From Halobacteriales archaeon YIM A00010 (GTDB taxonomy: Archaea > Halobacteriota > Halobacteria > Halobacteriales > Haloarculaceae): a stretch of DNA of 64,000 nucleotides. The notes under the pieces are model-generated. The model was not told where the DNA came from, did not search any database, and saw nothing but the letters and a program-made list of their open reading frames with translations. Both the position numbers and the translations under genes were made by a program. Where the stretch lies: assembly GCA_025041175.1 (NCBI GenBank), contig JAKCFJ010000001.1:2559526-2623525 (forward strand), given 5' to 3'. This document shows positions 1 to 8,105 of the stretch, one piece after another (the first letter of the stretch is position 1; every line of letters starts with the position of its first letter).

Positions 1-2
1 GT

Positions 3-731
3 TCGACCGACGTGGCGCTGCGGAGCCTCGACCATGCGTTCGACCCGCGCTTTGAAGAGCTGGCAGTCGTCACGCGCGACCACGATCTGTGGCTGCGCGA
101 GGACCCCCGGAGCGACGACCTCGCTGATTTTGCCCAGTGGGTCGCTCCGGAGATCTACGTTGGGGCCGTCCGCCTCCACGGCGTCGACTTCCCCGACGCT
201 GTGGAAGCGTACATCAGACACCGTCGCGCCGAAAAGGAACGACTCATCGAGAAGGCCGTCGAACGCGCCGAGCTGCGCGAGGTGACGCTTCCCGCTGGCG
301 AACCAGCCCAGAACCCAGCCGACTCGGAAGACGATGCCGATGAAGCCACTGAGAAAACGGACGATGCGGCCGGTGACGGAGCCCAAACGTCTCTCACGGT
401 CGGCCTTGCGTACGGTCGGTGCTCCCAAAACGAGGTCGCAGAGGCCCTTCGCGAGCAGGGTGCGGACGCGGCGGTCGTCGTCAAGCCCAGCGGTCCCGTG
501 AGCATTCGCGGGACGGAGGCGTTCGCCCGGTGCCACGAGGTGGCGGGAGCGATCGGCGGCGGCGGCCACCCGAAAGCCGCGGGCTGCAAACCGGACATCT
601 ACGACGACATGCTCGATTACGCCCACCACTGGACCACCCGGGGTGCGGTCGCAAAACGGCTGGTTCTCGATGCGTTCCGATCGCTCTCCTCCGAACCGAA
701 CTCGGAGGGTGGCAATGCGACCGACGCGTGA
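3..731 (+). CDS. DHH-family phosphoesterase, C-terminal part (5' end outside window)
   Basis: The reading frame is open to the left edge, so this is the C-terminal part of a longer gene; the first internal start codon is GTG at 12. Near the C-terminus the protein carries the glycine-rich GGGGHPKAAG motif of the DHHA1 domain found in RecJ-like and oligoribonuclease-like DHH phosphoesterases. Just before it is an acidic low-complexity stretch (about residues 95-125) typical of halophilic linkers. The N-terminal DHH catalytic motifs would lie upstream and cannot be seen. The family cleaves phosphodiester bonds in short nucleic acids or cyclic dinucleotides; the substrate cannot be decided from this fragment. 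Confidence 0.75.
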   Translation, partial: STDVALRSLDHAFDPRFEELAVVTRDHDLWLREDPRSDDLADFAQWVAPEIYVGAVRLHGVDFPDAVEAYIRHRRAEKERLIEKAVERAELREVTLPAGEPAQNPADSEDDADEATEKTDDAAGDGAQTSLTVGLAYGRCSQNEVAEALREQGADAAVVVKPSGPVSIRGTEAFARCHEVAGAIGGGGHPKAAGCKPDIYDDMLDYAHHWTTRGAVAKRLVLDAFRSLSSEPNSEGGNATDA

Positions 732-876
732 CGGCGACTAGTCGATCCCGGCTGCTGTGGGCGTCTTTCGGTGTCTTCATGAGCACGCGCTCGATACCCC
801 CGACTGTAGCTCATCCAACCATGCACGTTTCAGCTCGGGAGCAGACGCATCCAGTGTGTCCCTGGCAGCAGATCCA

Positions 877-1437
877 ATGAGCGACGATCGTGATCCTGGG
901 GGTCGCCCTCCCTCGGTCTCTGAGGCTGGCCTCTCGACGCGCGATCGCGTGGCCCGCCGCGTGAGAACGGACCCCGGAATCCATTTCAACGAGCTCGTCC
1001 GAGCGCTCGATCTCGCGCCGGGGCAGGTGCAGTATCACACCCGGAAGCTCGTCCGCCAAGAGACCCTCGTGAGGTCATCGCTGTACGGCAAGACACACTA
1101 CTACCCGCCGGAGTTCGACACGACCGAGCGACGCGCGCTCGCGCTGCTTCGCCGGGAGACCGCGGGCGATATCGTCGCGTGTCTCATGTCCGATGGCCCA
1201 ACGCGTCCGGTCGACGTTGCCGACCGGGTCGGGATCGCTCGCAGCACGCTCTCATGGCACGTCAGCCGGCTCGTCACGGCCGGCATCGTCGAAAAACGCG
1301 AGGATGATGGGTTGTTGCTCGCGCTCTCCGATCCCGAGCGCACCGCGCGGTTGCTCAAAGCGGCCGATCCGTCGCTGGCCGACCGGCTCGTCGATCGCTT
1401 CACCAGGCTGGTCGACGCCCTGCTGTCTGAACCGTAG
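877..1437 (+). CDS. Two-domain winged helix-turn-helix transcriptional regulator
   Basis: A 186-residue protein with two successive winged-helix segments. The first (about residues 22-75, containing HFNELVRALDLAPGQVQYH) resembles the haloarchaeal regulator type that reads a DNA-binding helix followed by a beta wing. The second (about residues 105-160, with DVADRVGIARSTLSWHVSRL) is a clear ArsR/MarR-like recognition helix. The frame is open further upstream to 757, but the ATG at 877 begins a typical acidic haloarchaeal N-terminus (MSDDRD), so I chose it. It is a probable cytoplasmic repressor or activator of unknown target. A MITE begins 4 bp after its TAG stop. Confidence 0.7.
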   Translation: MSDDRDPGGRPPSVSEAGLSTRDRVARRVRTDPGIHFNELVRALDLAPGQVQYHTRKLVRQETLVRSSLYGKTHYYPPEFDTTERRALALLRRETAGDIVACLMSDGPTRPVDVADRVGIARSTLSWHVSRLVTAGIVEKREDDGLLLALSDPERTARLLKAADPSLADRLVDRFTRLVDALLSEP

Positions 1438-1441
1438 CTCA

Positions 1442-1539
1442 TACTGTCGGACAGGGATGATTGACTGTCAGATGCTGGCGACCCGCCGGACAGCAGCTTG
1501 ATAGTCCGTCGCGATCCGTCGTGGTTCTGTCCGACAGTA
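1442..1539. mobile_element. MITE, family D (98 bp), TSD TCA
   Basis: Terminal inverted repeats TACTGTCGGACAG and CTGTCCGACAGTA bound a 98-bp non-coding unit. It is flanked by a direct TCA on both sides (1439-1441 and 1540-1542). Its reverse complement shares interior blocks (for example GCGACGGACTATC) with the element at 33010, so the two form one family. No transposase is encoded. Confidence 0.85.
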
Positions 1540-1584
1540 TCAGAGACCCCAAAATCACGCGAACCCAGGCCCAGCGAGCACTTA

Positions 1585-1688
1585 TACTGTCGGTCATGAA
1601 CCGTCGAACACTCAGTTGCCCGTTCACCACGCGTCCCATATCCGCGACACAGATCATCGTCGACTTTATGTGATTATGACTGACAGTA
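1585..1688. mobile_element. MITE, family C (104 bp)
   Basis: Termini are TACTGTCGGTCAT and ATGACTGACAGTA. The left flanking triplet is TTA and the right is TGA, so the target duplication is imperfect or has mutated, but both fit a TNA target. The interior matches the reverse complement of the element at 47822, including the shared block CCGTTCACCACGCG. It lies 45 bp beyond the family D element. Confidence 0.8.
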
Positions 1689-1823
1689 TGATGGTGGAAA
1701 CCGATGGATTTTACCAGCTCTGTATCGTTTCATTAGTGTGCGAGACACTGCTATTCGGCCACGTGACTGGCCGTATTCGTGTATTGCATCGGAACCATAT
1801 TCGACTGCTTCTCAATAATTCAT

Positions 1824-3098
1824 ATGGCAGAAACCAGTCAAGAATCCGCCAGAGAGCGGCTGCGCGACACGACGAGCGGATTCTTTCAGGATTACGGTCT
1901 CGCGTTCGTGATGGTTGCGAGCGTCGTTGGGTCGGGGTCAATTTTCATTGCGAGTTCGGTTGGTATCCAGTATGGGTACACGATGATTTGGGGCTTCGTG
2001 GCCGCGGCACTCATCGGGATCATGGCCCAAGACATGAGCGCGCGTCTCGGCATCTTTGGAGTGCCGCTTGGCACATTCATGCGCCGGAAATTGGGCCAGC
2101 CTATCGCCACTGTCCTCGGGTTCGTGCTCTCAATCGGTGTGTTCCTGTGGGTTATCGAACTCACCGCCGCCGCCGCTAAAGGACTCTCCGTGCTTCTCGG
2201 TGGAGCGATCGGCTGGCAACCGCTTTCGATTCTTGTGACGCTCGTCGCGATCGTCACAGGTCTTTTGAACTACGACCGTCTCGAACAGGTGCTGACGGCG
2301 CTGTTGTTCGTGCTCCTCGCGGCGTATCTGGTGGTCGCTGGCGTGAGCACTCCGTCGCTCGGGGCGATTGCTGACGGGATGGCCCCCTCACTTCCGGGCG
2401 GGTCACTGACGCTATTGGCGTCGGTCCTAGGCTCGACCGCTATCTGGGCGAATTTCTTCCTCGAATCAAACCTCATCGAAGAGAAAAACTGGACGGGAAG
2501 TGAGGACGTATCGACGATGAGAAAAGATCTCGTGCTCGGATACGGGGTCGCGGTGATACTGATTATCGCCGTGTTGGTCGTCTCTGCAGCCGTTCTCCGG
2601 CCAGCGGGCTATGAAAACCTCCGAAGTTTCATCACGCCCGGCCGTGCGCTCATTACTGTCATTGGAGAGTGGGCCGGAGTGGTGTTTCTCGTGGGGGCGT
2701 CCGCCGCCGCGTTCAACAGCATCATGCCGATCATGTGGGCGGTCGCGTACCTCTTCGAGAACGTGCACGGACGCGATGTCGATAGTGCGGACCGCTCGTT
2801 CAAAGCTATCTACGTCGCCGGAACAGCCTTCGGCGTGCTCGGTCCCATCATCAACATCGTGACCGGCATGACTGTCGTAGAGATGGTCGTGCTGTTCGCG
2901 GCGTACAGCGGCATTGTGAGCTTGCCGATTACCACTGTGTTGCTCTTCTGGGCGGTCAACGACGACGAAATCATGGGACAGCACACGAACGGTTTCGTGC
3001 TGAACGTGTTCAACGTGCTTCTCGTCGTGTTGGCATTCGTTCTCGCTGCTCTATCGCTTCCAGACCTTCTGACCACACTGACTACGGGCGGTCTCTGA
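1824..3098 (+). CDS. Nramp-like divalent-metal transporter, atypical metal site
   Basis: A 424-residue integral membrane protein with about eleven hydrophobic segments and the overall Nramp/NRMT sequence pattern. At the position of the TM1 DPGN metal-binding motif the sequence reads GSGS (VVGSGSIFIASS). At the TM6 MPHN position it reads IWAN (GSTAIWANFFLESNLI), although the following FLESNLI helix aligns well with the family. Canonical Nramp proteins import Mn2+ or Fe2+ with protons, and both signature metal ligands are replaced here, so the substrate may differ. I chose the ATG at 1824 because the upstream extension to 1779 is not membrane-protein-like. No neighbour suggests an operon. Confidence 0.7.
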   Translation: MAETSQESARERLRDTTSGFFQDYGLAFVMVASVVGSGSIFIASSVGIQYGYTMIWGFVAAALIGIMAQDMSARLGIFGVPLGTFMRRKLGQPIATVLGFVLSIGVFLWVIELTAAAAKGLSVLLGGAIGWQPLSILVTLVAIVTGLLNYDRLEQVLTALLFVLLAAYLVVAGVSTPSLGAIADGMAPSLPGGSLTLLASVLGSTAIWANFFLESNLIEEKNWTGSEDVSTMRKDLVLGYGVAVILIIAVLVVSAAVLRPAGYENLRSFITPGRALITVIGEWAGVVFLVGASAAAFNSIMPIMWAVAYLFENVHGRDVDSADRSFKAIYVAGTAFGVLGPIINIVTGMTVVEMVVLFAAYSGIVSLPITTVLLFWAVNDDEIMGQHTNGFVLNVFNVLLVVLAFVLAALSLPDLLTTLTTGGL

Positions 3099-3178
3099 AC
3101 GATCCTCATATTCACTCATATCCTCGCAACCATAATGACTAGTAACGTAATTCACCGATAGAGTACATCGCGCCAGTA

Positions 3179-4236
3179 ATGGGTCGGCTTGACGGTATCA
3201 CGCTCAAAGACCTCCACGAGATCCGTGAGCAAACGGAAGGAGGGAAGCCGCGAGAAGGTGTACTCGCGGCGATCGGACGCAAGCAGGGTGATCATCTCGA
3301 TACGCTCGCTGAACGCCACGGTGTTGTCGAGAAAACTATCCGCAACTGGCTCGATCGGTTCGCTGAAGAACCGATCGAGCACGCCTCCGACGACGCTCCT
3401 CGGCCAGGTAGCCCCTCGAAGCGTGAATCTGATGAACGTGACCAGTTGTTCGAACAATTGCAAGAGCCGCCGACTGAACCCGGCTACGACCACCAAGCAT
3501 GGCCGCCGTCGCTTCTGCTCCACTACGTCAAAGAGATGTATGGCGTCGAATACAGCAACGGCCACGCGTACACACTCTTGAACGAGGCCGATCCCAAGAA
3601 GGAAGCGGAGTTTCAACAGATGGTCCAAAAAAACGCCCCGGACTAGCCGAGAAGACGGTCGTTGTTGTGGATCAGTTCGCCAAGCACATCGGAACGGTGC
3701 AACGGCGTGGCTGGTACCCGATCGGATCGAATCCAATGATAGAGACCTCGAACTCGTGGGACAAGGTGACAGCTTCTACTGCTGGACAGAAGAGAATCTC
3801 ACGAGGAAGCACGGAATTCGGCTATTAGAAGCTCTCACGGATGAATTCGTCGAGGAGATAGTGGTGTTTCTGGACCGAGCGGGCTACTTCTATGCGAGGG
3901 ATCTCTGGATGTTCGATCACGTGCGTACGCGGGGACAATCTCAAAGTGAGGGACTTCCCCTCGAAGCTCCTGGAGTTGAACGCGGTCGAAGGATACTGGA
4001 ATCAGCTGCAAGAATGGTTCATACTGTCGGTCAGAACTATTTCAATAACCGCCATCGCAAACCCAGAGACTGCGACCAGATAGATCGAATCAATGAGTAA
4101 CGGCGTCCTGACCGACAGTATCAAGCACCGGTTCATCCCAGATATACCGACACTGAAAGAACACATTGTGAGAGGAGTCAACACGATCAATGACTCAGAC
4201 ATTTGGAGGTATTTGACCGGTAAAGATTTGTCTTAA
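3179..4236 (+). pseudogene. IS630-family transposase remnant (frameshifted, MITE-interrupted)
   Basis: The N-terminal HTH part (3179-3646) reads as a typical haloarchaeal IS630 transposase (TLAERHGVVEKTIRNWLDRF). The DDE catalytic part is spread over three frames: the first Asp in VVVVDQFAKH (about 3660-3690), the second in VVFLDRAGYFYARDLW (about 3862-3910), and the Glu region in LELNAVEGYWNQLQEWF (about 3970-4020). A 99-bp MITE then interrupts the frame, and the last residues resume at 4124 (KHRFIPDIPTLKEHI) and end at TAA 4234-4236. Removing the MITE and one TCA restores EWFKHRF. The copy is inactive. It cannot have supplied transposase for the MITEs as it stands, and IS630 elements target TA, not TNA. 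Confidence 0.85.
4022..4120. mobile_element. MITE, family B (99 bp), inserted in IS630 transposase, TSD TCA
   Basis: Bounded by TACTGTCGGTCAG and CTGACCGACAGTA with TCA at 4019-4021 and 4121-4123. The insertion splits the transposase reading frame, and excising element plus one TCA gives an uninterrupted peptide. This locus therefore shows both the element ends and the 3-bp duplication. The interior matches the copies at 18534 and 29219. Confidence 0.9.
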
Positions 4237-4240
4237 TCAC

Positions 4241-4338
4241 CATGAATCATTGAACACTCGATGGTCGGTTCAGTCAGGCAATTGGTCCATACTCCCGAAA
4301 ACGCCACTGTAGGTTCACGTACGTATTGACCGACAGTA
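4241..4338. mobile_element. MITE, family A, left end degraded
   Basis: The interior (CACTCGATGG ... CTCCCGAAAACGCCACTGT) matches the family A copies at 11937, 15454 and 21816. The right terminus CCGACAGTA is intact at 4338. The expected left ten bases are replaced by the end of the IS630 transposase remnant, so the element is truncated or diverged on that side. Confidence 0.75.
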
Positions 4339-4343
4339 TATAT
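4337..4343 (+). promoter_or_regulatory. TATA box formed at MITE end, minD-like operon
   Basis: TATATAT begins with the last two bases of the family A MITE and continues into unique sequence. It is centred about 28 bp before the ATG at 4368, the usual archaeal TATA spacing for a leaderless or nearly leaderless transcript. No transcript data are available. Confidence 0.5.
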
Positions 4344-4367
4344 GCGATGAGGCGGTGAGGTGTGCCA

Positions 4368-5135
4368 ATGGTCGAAGCGTTCGCTGTCGCAAGCGGGAAG
4401 GGCGGGGTCGGCAAGACGACGAGCACGCTGGCGCTCGGAATGGCGCTGGCCGAGGAGTACGACGTCACCGTGGTCGACGCCGACACGGGGATGGCGAATC
4501 TCCTGTTTCACACGGGGCTGACCGACGCGGATACGACGTTACACGACGTGCTCCGGGACGACGCTCCCGTCTTCGAGGCGACCTACGACCGGTTCGGGCT
4601 GTGCGTCGTGCCGTGTGGGACGAGTTTGGCGGGGTTTCGGGACGCCGATCCGACGCGGTTGCGCAACGTGGTCGCCACGCTTGCGAGCGAGACCGATGTG
4701 CTCTTGCTCGATTCTCCTGCCGCCCTCGGGAGCAAAAGCGCCGTGTTGCCCGTGGTGCTGGCGGATCGCGTGGTCGTGGTGTTACAGCCGACGATCCCGT
4801 CGCTGTCGGACGCGTTGAAGGTTCAGGAGTACGCCACCTCCTACGGAACGGGCGTGGCGGGCGTCCTGTTCAACCGCGTGCGAGACGACGACGACATCGA
4901 TGGCATCGAAACGAAGACGGCCCGCTACTTCGACGGACCGATTCTCGGCTCGGTCCCCGAAAGCGCGGCTCCTCGGTCGGCCCGGCGCGCCAGCGAGCCG
5001 TTGCTGGCTCACGCGCCGGATTCGGTTGCGGCCCACGCCTACCGCGAAGTCGCGCTGGCGCTCGACGTACGGGCCGGCGATTCGGAGGCCGTCGCCGATC
5101 GGTTTCGGAGCGCGGTCATTCCCGATACACCATGA
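4368..5135 (+). CDS. MinD/ParA-like P-loop ATPase
   Basis: A 255-residue cytoplasmic ATPase. It has the deviant Walker A motif of the MinD/ParA/Mrp superfamily near the N-terminus (GKGGVGKTT, signature Lys11 and Lys16), the switch I-like DADTGMANL and the Walker B-like DVLLLDSPAA. Such proteins dimerise with ATP and position or load partner complexes; haloarchaea carry several MinD paralogues. There is no clear C-terminal amphipathic membrane-targeting helix. The ATG at 4368 follows a purine-rich GGCGGTGAGG, while the in-frame GTG at 4362 is less likely. The stop overlaps the next start (ATGA), so the two are probably translationally coupled. Confidence 0.8.
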   Translation: MVEAFAVASGKGGVGKTTSTLALGMALAEEYDVTVVDADTGMANLLFHTGLTDADTTLHDVLRDDAPVFEATYDRFGLCVVPCGTSLAGFRDADPTRLRNVVATLASETDVLLLDSPAALGSKSAVLPVVLADRVVVVLQPTIPSLSDALKVQEYATSYGTGVAGVLFNRVRDDDDIDGIETKTARYFDGPILGSVPESAAPRSARRASEPLLAHAPDSVAAHAYREVALALDVRAGDSEAVADRFRSAVIPDTP

Positions 5136-5689
5136 CGGACCTTCCCCAGGGGAAACTCCTCCAGTCGCGCGTCGTTCCCGACGTTCGAACCGTCCTCGTC
5201 GAAGCGCTCGATCGGTCCCTGACCGGGTACGCCATCGTCACCCCCCGGCGGGCCGACGCGAAAAGCGTGTTCACGTTCAAAACAGGGGTTCCTGTGCTCG
5301 CGTACCACACCGGAGCCGACGCCGGCGGTGAACGCGCGCTCACCGCGCTCGAGGGCGTCGGACGGTGTCGTATCGATCTGTATGGGTTGTCCAGGGAGCA
5401 ACTCCGGACGGTTCACGAGGCAGAGGAACTGTCCGTCCCGCCGGCACTGCCCGCGACCCATCTCACGGGAGATCGAGCACTCGCCGCCCGGACGCGCAAG
5501 CGAGCGGCCCAGAGCGCGGACACTGATCCGGATGCCGAGCAGCCCACAGACCGAACTGGCGACGCAGTGGCGGCGTTCCTCGAGGATACGGAACGAATCG
5601 AAACGCTCCGAGAGCAGGCACGAGCCGAGGCGCGACGCCGCGCTGAAGAATGGGGTCTCGACGAGCAACTCGACGAGGAACCACTCTAG
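5132..5689 (+). CDS. Conserved protein coupled to MinD-like ATPase, unknown function
   Basis: A 185-residue soluble protein. The first two thirds look like a compact alpha/beta domain (VRTVLVEALDRSLTGYAIVTP ... ), and the C-terminus (about 140-185) is a charged, probably helical Arg/Glu-rich segment (ERIETLREQARAEARRRAEE). I do not recognise the family. The 4-bp ATGA overlap with the MinD-like gene suggests that it is a partner or cargo adaptor of that ATPase; this is inference from gene order only. Confidence 0.65.
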   Translation: MTDLPQGKLLQSRVVPDVRTVLVEALDRSLTGYAIVTPRRADAKSVFTFKTGVPVLAYHTGADAGGERALTALEGVGRCRIDLYGLSREQLRTVHEAEELSVPPALPATHLTGDRALAARTRKRAAQSADTDPDAEQPTDRTGDAVAAFLEDTERIETLREQARAEARRRAEEWGLDEQLDEEPL

Positions 5690-5698
5690 CCACCCCAA

Positions 5699-6373
5699 CT
5701 AGTTCGATCGGATGCTGAGGTGGGACGGTCCGTCGATGAGCAACGTCTCCTCGATGAGCACCTCGTGCCCGCGCCGCAGTCGTTCTGACAGCGCCTGGTG
5801 GGAGATCCCCAACTCCGTGGCGAGATCGTCGAGATCGACCGCTCGGGGCACGTCGAAATAGCCCGCTTCGCACGCGATCGTCAACGCATCGAACTGTTCG
5901 TCGGTGAGACCGTACTGTCCGACCACTTCCTCGGATAGCTCACGGATGCGCTCGACGCTGAACGAAAGCCGGTGTTGCTCACAGAATTCGTTCGTTTCCG
6001 ACAGCTCGCTGCGCTGTGGATACATAATCCGGAGCGTCCACTGTTCGCTGTCACTGACGGCGTCTAGCACCGTTGCCCTCGTACTCGTGAGTATCTGGAG
6101 AACGAGCCGGACCCGCCTGATCCACGTCATCCGATACAGCCCCTCGTCCTCGAACGACGCGAGCCGCTCGAATCCATCGACGCTGTGGTCCCGTTCGAAC
6201 CCCCGTTCGACCGTCTCCCGATCGACGCCGCGCGCCCAGAGCAGCGGCATCACGGTCTCCGAACCCGTCTCGATGATGCGCTCACACTCGAACGTCGCGT
6301 CTGGGGCAACAGAGAACGTTTCGCTGAGAGCGAAATCGGACGCCGGAAGGGTTGCCCACACGACTGTCACCAT
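5699..6373 (-). CDS. BAT-type (bacterio-opsin activator) HTH regulator
   Basis: A protein of about 224 residues with the two-part structure of haloarchaeal BAT-like regulators. The N-terminal domain resembles the GAF/PAS-adjacent sensor module (ATLPASDFALSETF). The C-terminal HTH_10 domain reads GLTDEQFDALTIACEAGYFDVPR followed by DLATELGISHQALSERLRRG. I chose the second in-frame ATG (6373); an upstream ATG at 6382 is possible. It is divergent from the GAPN/pyruvate kinase pair and so is a candidate regulator of it, but that is inferred from position. It ends 9 bp from the convergent gene's stop at 5689. Confidence 0.75.
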   Translation of the reverse strand: MVTVVWATLPASDFALSETFSVAPDATFECERIIETGSETVMPLLWARGVDRETVERGFERDHSVDGFERLASFEDEGLYRMTWIRRVRLVLQILTSTRATVLDAVSDSEQWTLRIMYPQRSELSETNEFCEQHRLSFSVERIRELSEEVVGQYGLTDEQFDALTIACEAGYFDVPRAVDLDDLATELGISHQALSERLRRGHEVLIEETLLIDGPSHLSIRSN

Positions 6374-6608
6374 TGGTGACACGTATTCGGAGGAATGTAC
6401 TAAATCTTCCTCATTCTACATTAAGAGTTTACACAGGTTTATGGCGAATACTCCCGGCTTCAGGCGGGGCGGATGTCAATCCTCGCGCCGGTGTCGGTGC
6501 CCGCCGGATCTGTGGATCTCCCAAGAACTTCCTTGCTTATCGTACTGAATTCCCTCGTGTACTGTTCGATTGGCAATGTCATGATTGGTAATAGTTATCG
6601 CGTGTATT

Positions 6609-6624
6609 TAGTACAATGTGAGTA
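6609..6624 (+). promoter_or_regulatory. Candidate TrmB-like operator upstream of gapN
   Basis: TAGT-N7-GAGTA lies 34 bp before the gapN-like ATG. It differs by one base from TACT-N7/8-GAGTA, the motif reported for the haloarchaeal sugar regulator TrmB, which controls central carbon genes. One mismatch leaves this only suggestive. Confidence 0.4.
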
Positions 6625-6657
6625 AATCTTTTGTGGATTGGACGATGAGTGTCAAAC

Positions 6658-8088
6658 ATGGCCACCCACTCAGTACGGTACGACCAGCACCTCTACGTCG
6701 ATGGGGACTGGGAGACCACCCCCGAACGAATCGAGGTTCCGGATCGCGCGGAAGGCGGGCAGTTCGCGCAGGTCGCGGCTGCGGACGAGGACGACGCCAA
6801 GGCGGCGTTGCGCGCCGCAGACCGCGCCAAAGAGCCGATGCGAGAGACCACGATTCCCGAGCGCGCTGCGTGGTGTGAGGCGATCGCTGCGGGGTTGCGA
6901 GAGCGCAACGAGGAACTCGCCAAAATCATCGTCCGCGAAGCCGGCAAGCCCATCGCGCAATCCCGTGGTGAGGTTGCGAGCGCTGCCGAGCGCTTCGATC
7001 GGGCGGCCGAGGAGATACGCCACTTGAACGGCGAGTTCCGCGAGGGGACGACCGAGGGCCACGAGGGGTGGCGGGCGATCGTGAGACACGAGCCGGTCGG
7101 GACGGTGTTGTGCATCACGCCGTACAACTACCCGCTCGGAACGACCGCTTTACAGGTCGCGCCGGCGCTGGCGGCGGGCAACAGCGTCGTTCTCACGCCC
7201 TCTAGCAAGACGCCGATCAGTTCGGCCATGCTCGCGGAAGTCATCAGCGACGTGGATCTTCCGCCGGGCGCGTTCAACTTCGTTCCCGGTCGTGGCAGCG
7301 ATATCGGCGACACGCTGGCCGGCGATGATCGGGTTAACACCATCGCAATGACCGGCTCCTCCGGCGCTGGCGAGCACGTTGCCAGCGTGAGCGGGATGGT
7401 GACGCTGCACATGGAGCTGGGCGGGAACGCGCCCGCTGTCGTCTGTGAGGACGCTGATCTCGACAAAGTAGCCCCGGCCTGTGCGAAGGGGTCGCTGAAG
7501 TACGCTGGGCAGCGCTGTTCGGCGGTCAGCCGGGTGCTCGCCGACGAGTCCGTGCACGACGAGGTCGTCGAGCGGCTCGACGGGGAGATGGAGACGTGGA
7601 CCGACGGCGATCTCTTCGATGAGGGGACGGATCTCGGCCCGCTCATCTCCGAAGACCAGGCCGACTGGGTGGACGAGTTGGTTACCGACGCGCTTGATCG
7701 CGGGGCGCGGCTAGTCCGTGGTGGCGAGCGCGACGGCCGGTACTACGCGCCGACGCTGCTGGCCGATGTGCCCCACGAGGCTCGCCTCGTCCACGAGGAG
7801 CAGTTCGGGCCAGTCGTGTCGGTCACGCCGGTTTCGGACGCCGAGGAGGCGCTCACGCTCGCAAACGCGAGCGATCTCGGACTGGACGCGTGCGTGTTCA
7901 CCGAGGATTACGATCGTGCGCTGTCGGTCGCAGACCGACTCCAAGCGGGTTCGGTTCGCATCAACGGCGCGCCGAGCCACGGGCTCGGCGACATCCCGTT
8001 CGGTGGCATCAAAAAGTCGGGGATCGGTCGGGAAGGGATCGACGCCTCGATCCACGCGATGCTCAGAGAAAAGAGCGTTATTCTCTAA
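6658..8088 (+). CDS. gapN: Aldehyde dehydrogenase superfamily, GAPN-type (non-phosphorylating G3P dehydrogenase)
   Basis: A 476-residue aldehyde dehydrogenase with the cofactor region VLCITPYNYPL, the catalytic Glu in HMELGGNAP and the catalytic Cys287 in YAGQRCSAVSRV. The AGQRCSA context resembles archaeal GAPN and lactaldehyde dehydrogenases. GAPN oxidises glyceraldehyde-3-phosphate directly to 3-phosphoglycerate with NAD(P)+ and without making ATP. Pyruvate kinase starts 17 bp downstream, which supports a role in lower glycolysis, the catabolic half of the haloarchaeal semi-phosphorylative Entner-Doudoroff route. Another aldehyde substrate remains possible. The ATG at 6658 is preferred over GTG 6649. 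Confidence 0.7.
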   Translation: MATHSVRYDQHLYVDGDWETTPERIEVPDRAEGGQFAQVAAADEDDAKAALRAADRAKEPMRETTIPERAAWCEAIAAGLRERNEELAKIIVREAGKPIAQSRGEVASAAERFDRAAEEIRHLNGEFREGTTEGHEGWRAIVRHEPVGTVLCITPYNYPLGTTALQVAPALAAGNSVVLTPSSKTPISSAMLAEVISDVDLPPGAFNFVPGRGSDIGDTLAGDDRVNTIAMTGSSGAGEHVASVSGMVTLHMELGGNAPAVVCEDADLDKVAPACAKGSLKYAGQRCSAVSRVLADESVHDEVVERLDGEMETWTDGDLFDEGTDLGPLISEDQADWVDELVTDALDRGARLVRGGERDGRYYAPTLLADVPHEARLVHEEQFGPVVSVTPVSDAEEALTLANASDLGLDACVFTEDYDRALSVADRLQAGSVRINGAPSHGLGDIPFGGIKKSGIGREGIDASIHAMLREKSVIL

Positions 8089-8105
8089 GCCCGAGGCAGA
8101 CACTG

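Noticed and set aside
4241-4338. IS630 inverted repeat at the end of the transposase remnant
   Set aside because: The sequence is a recognisable family A MITE (same interior as three other copies), not an IS630 end.
7890-8105. Pyruvate kinase starting inside gapN
   Set aside because: The frame is open, but the residues before 8106 are an out-of-frame reading of gapN and do not resemble the family.
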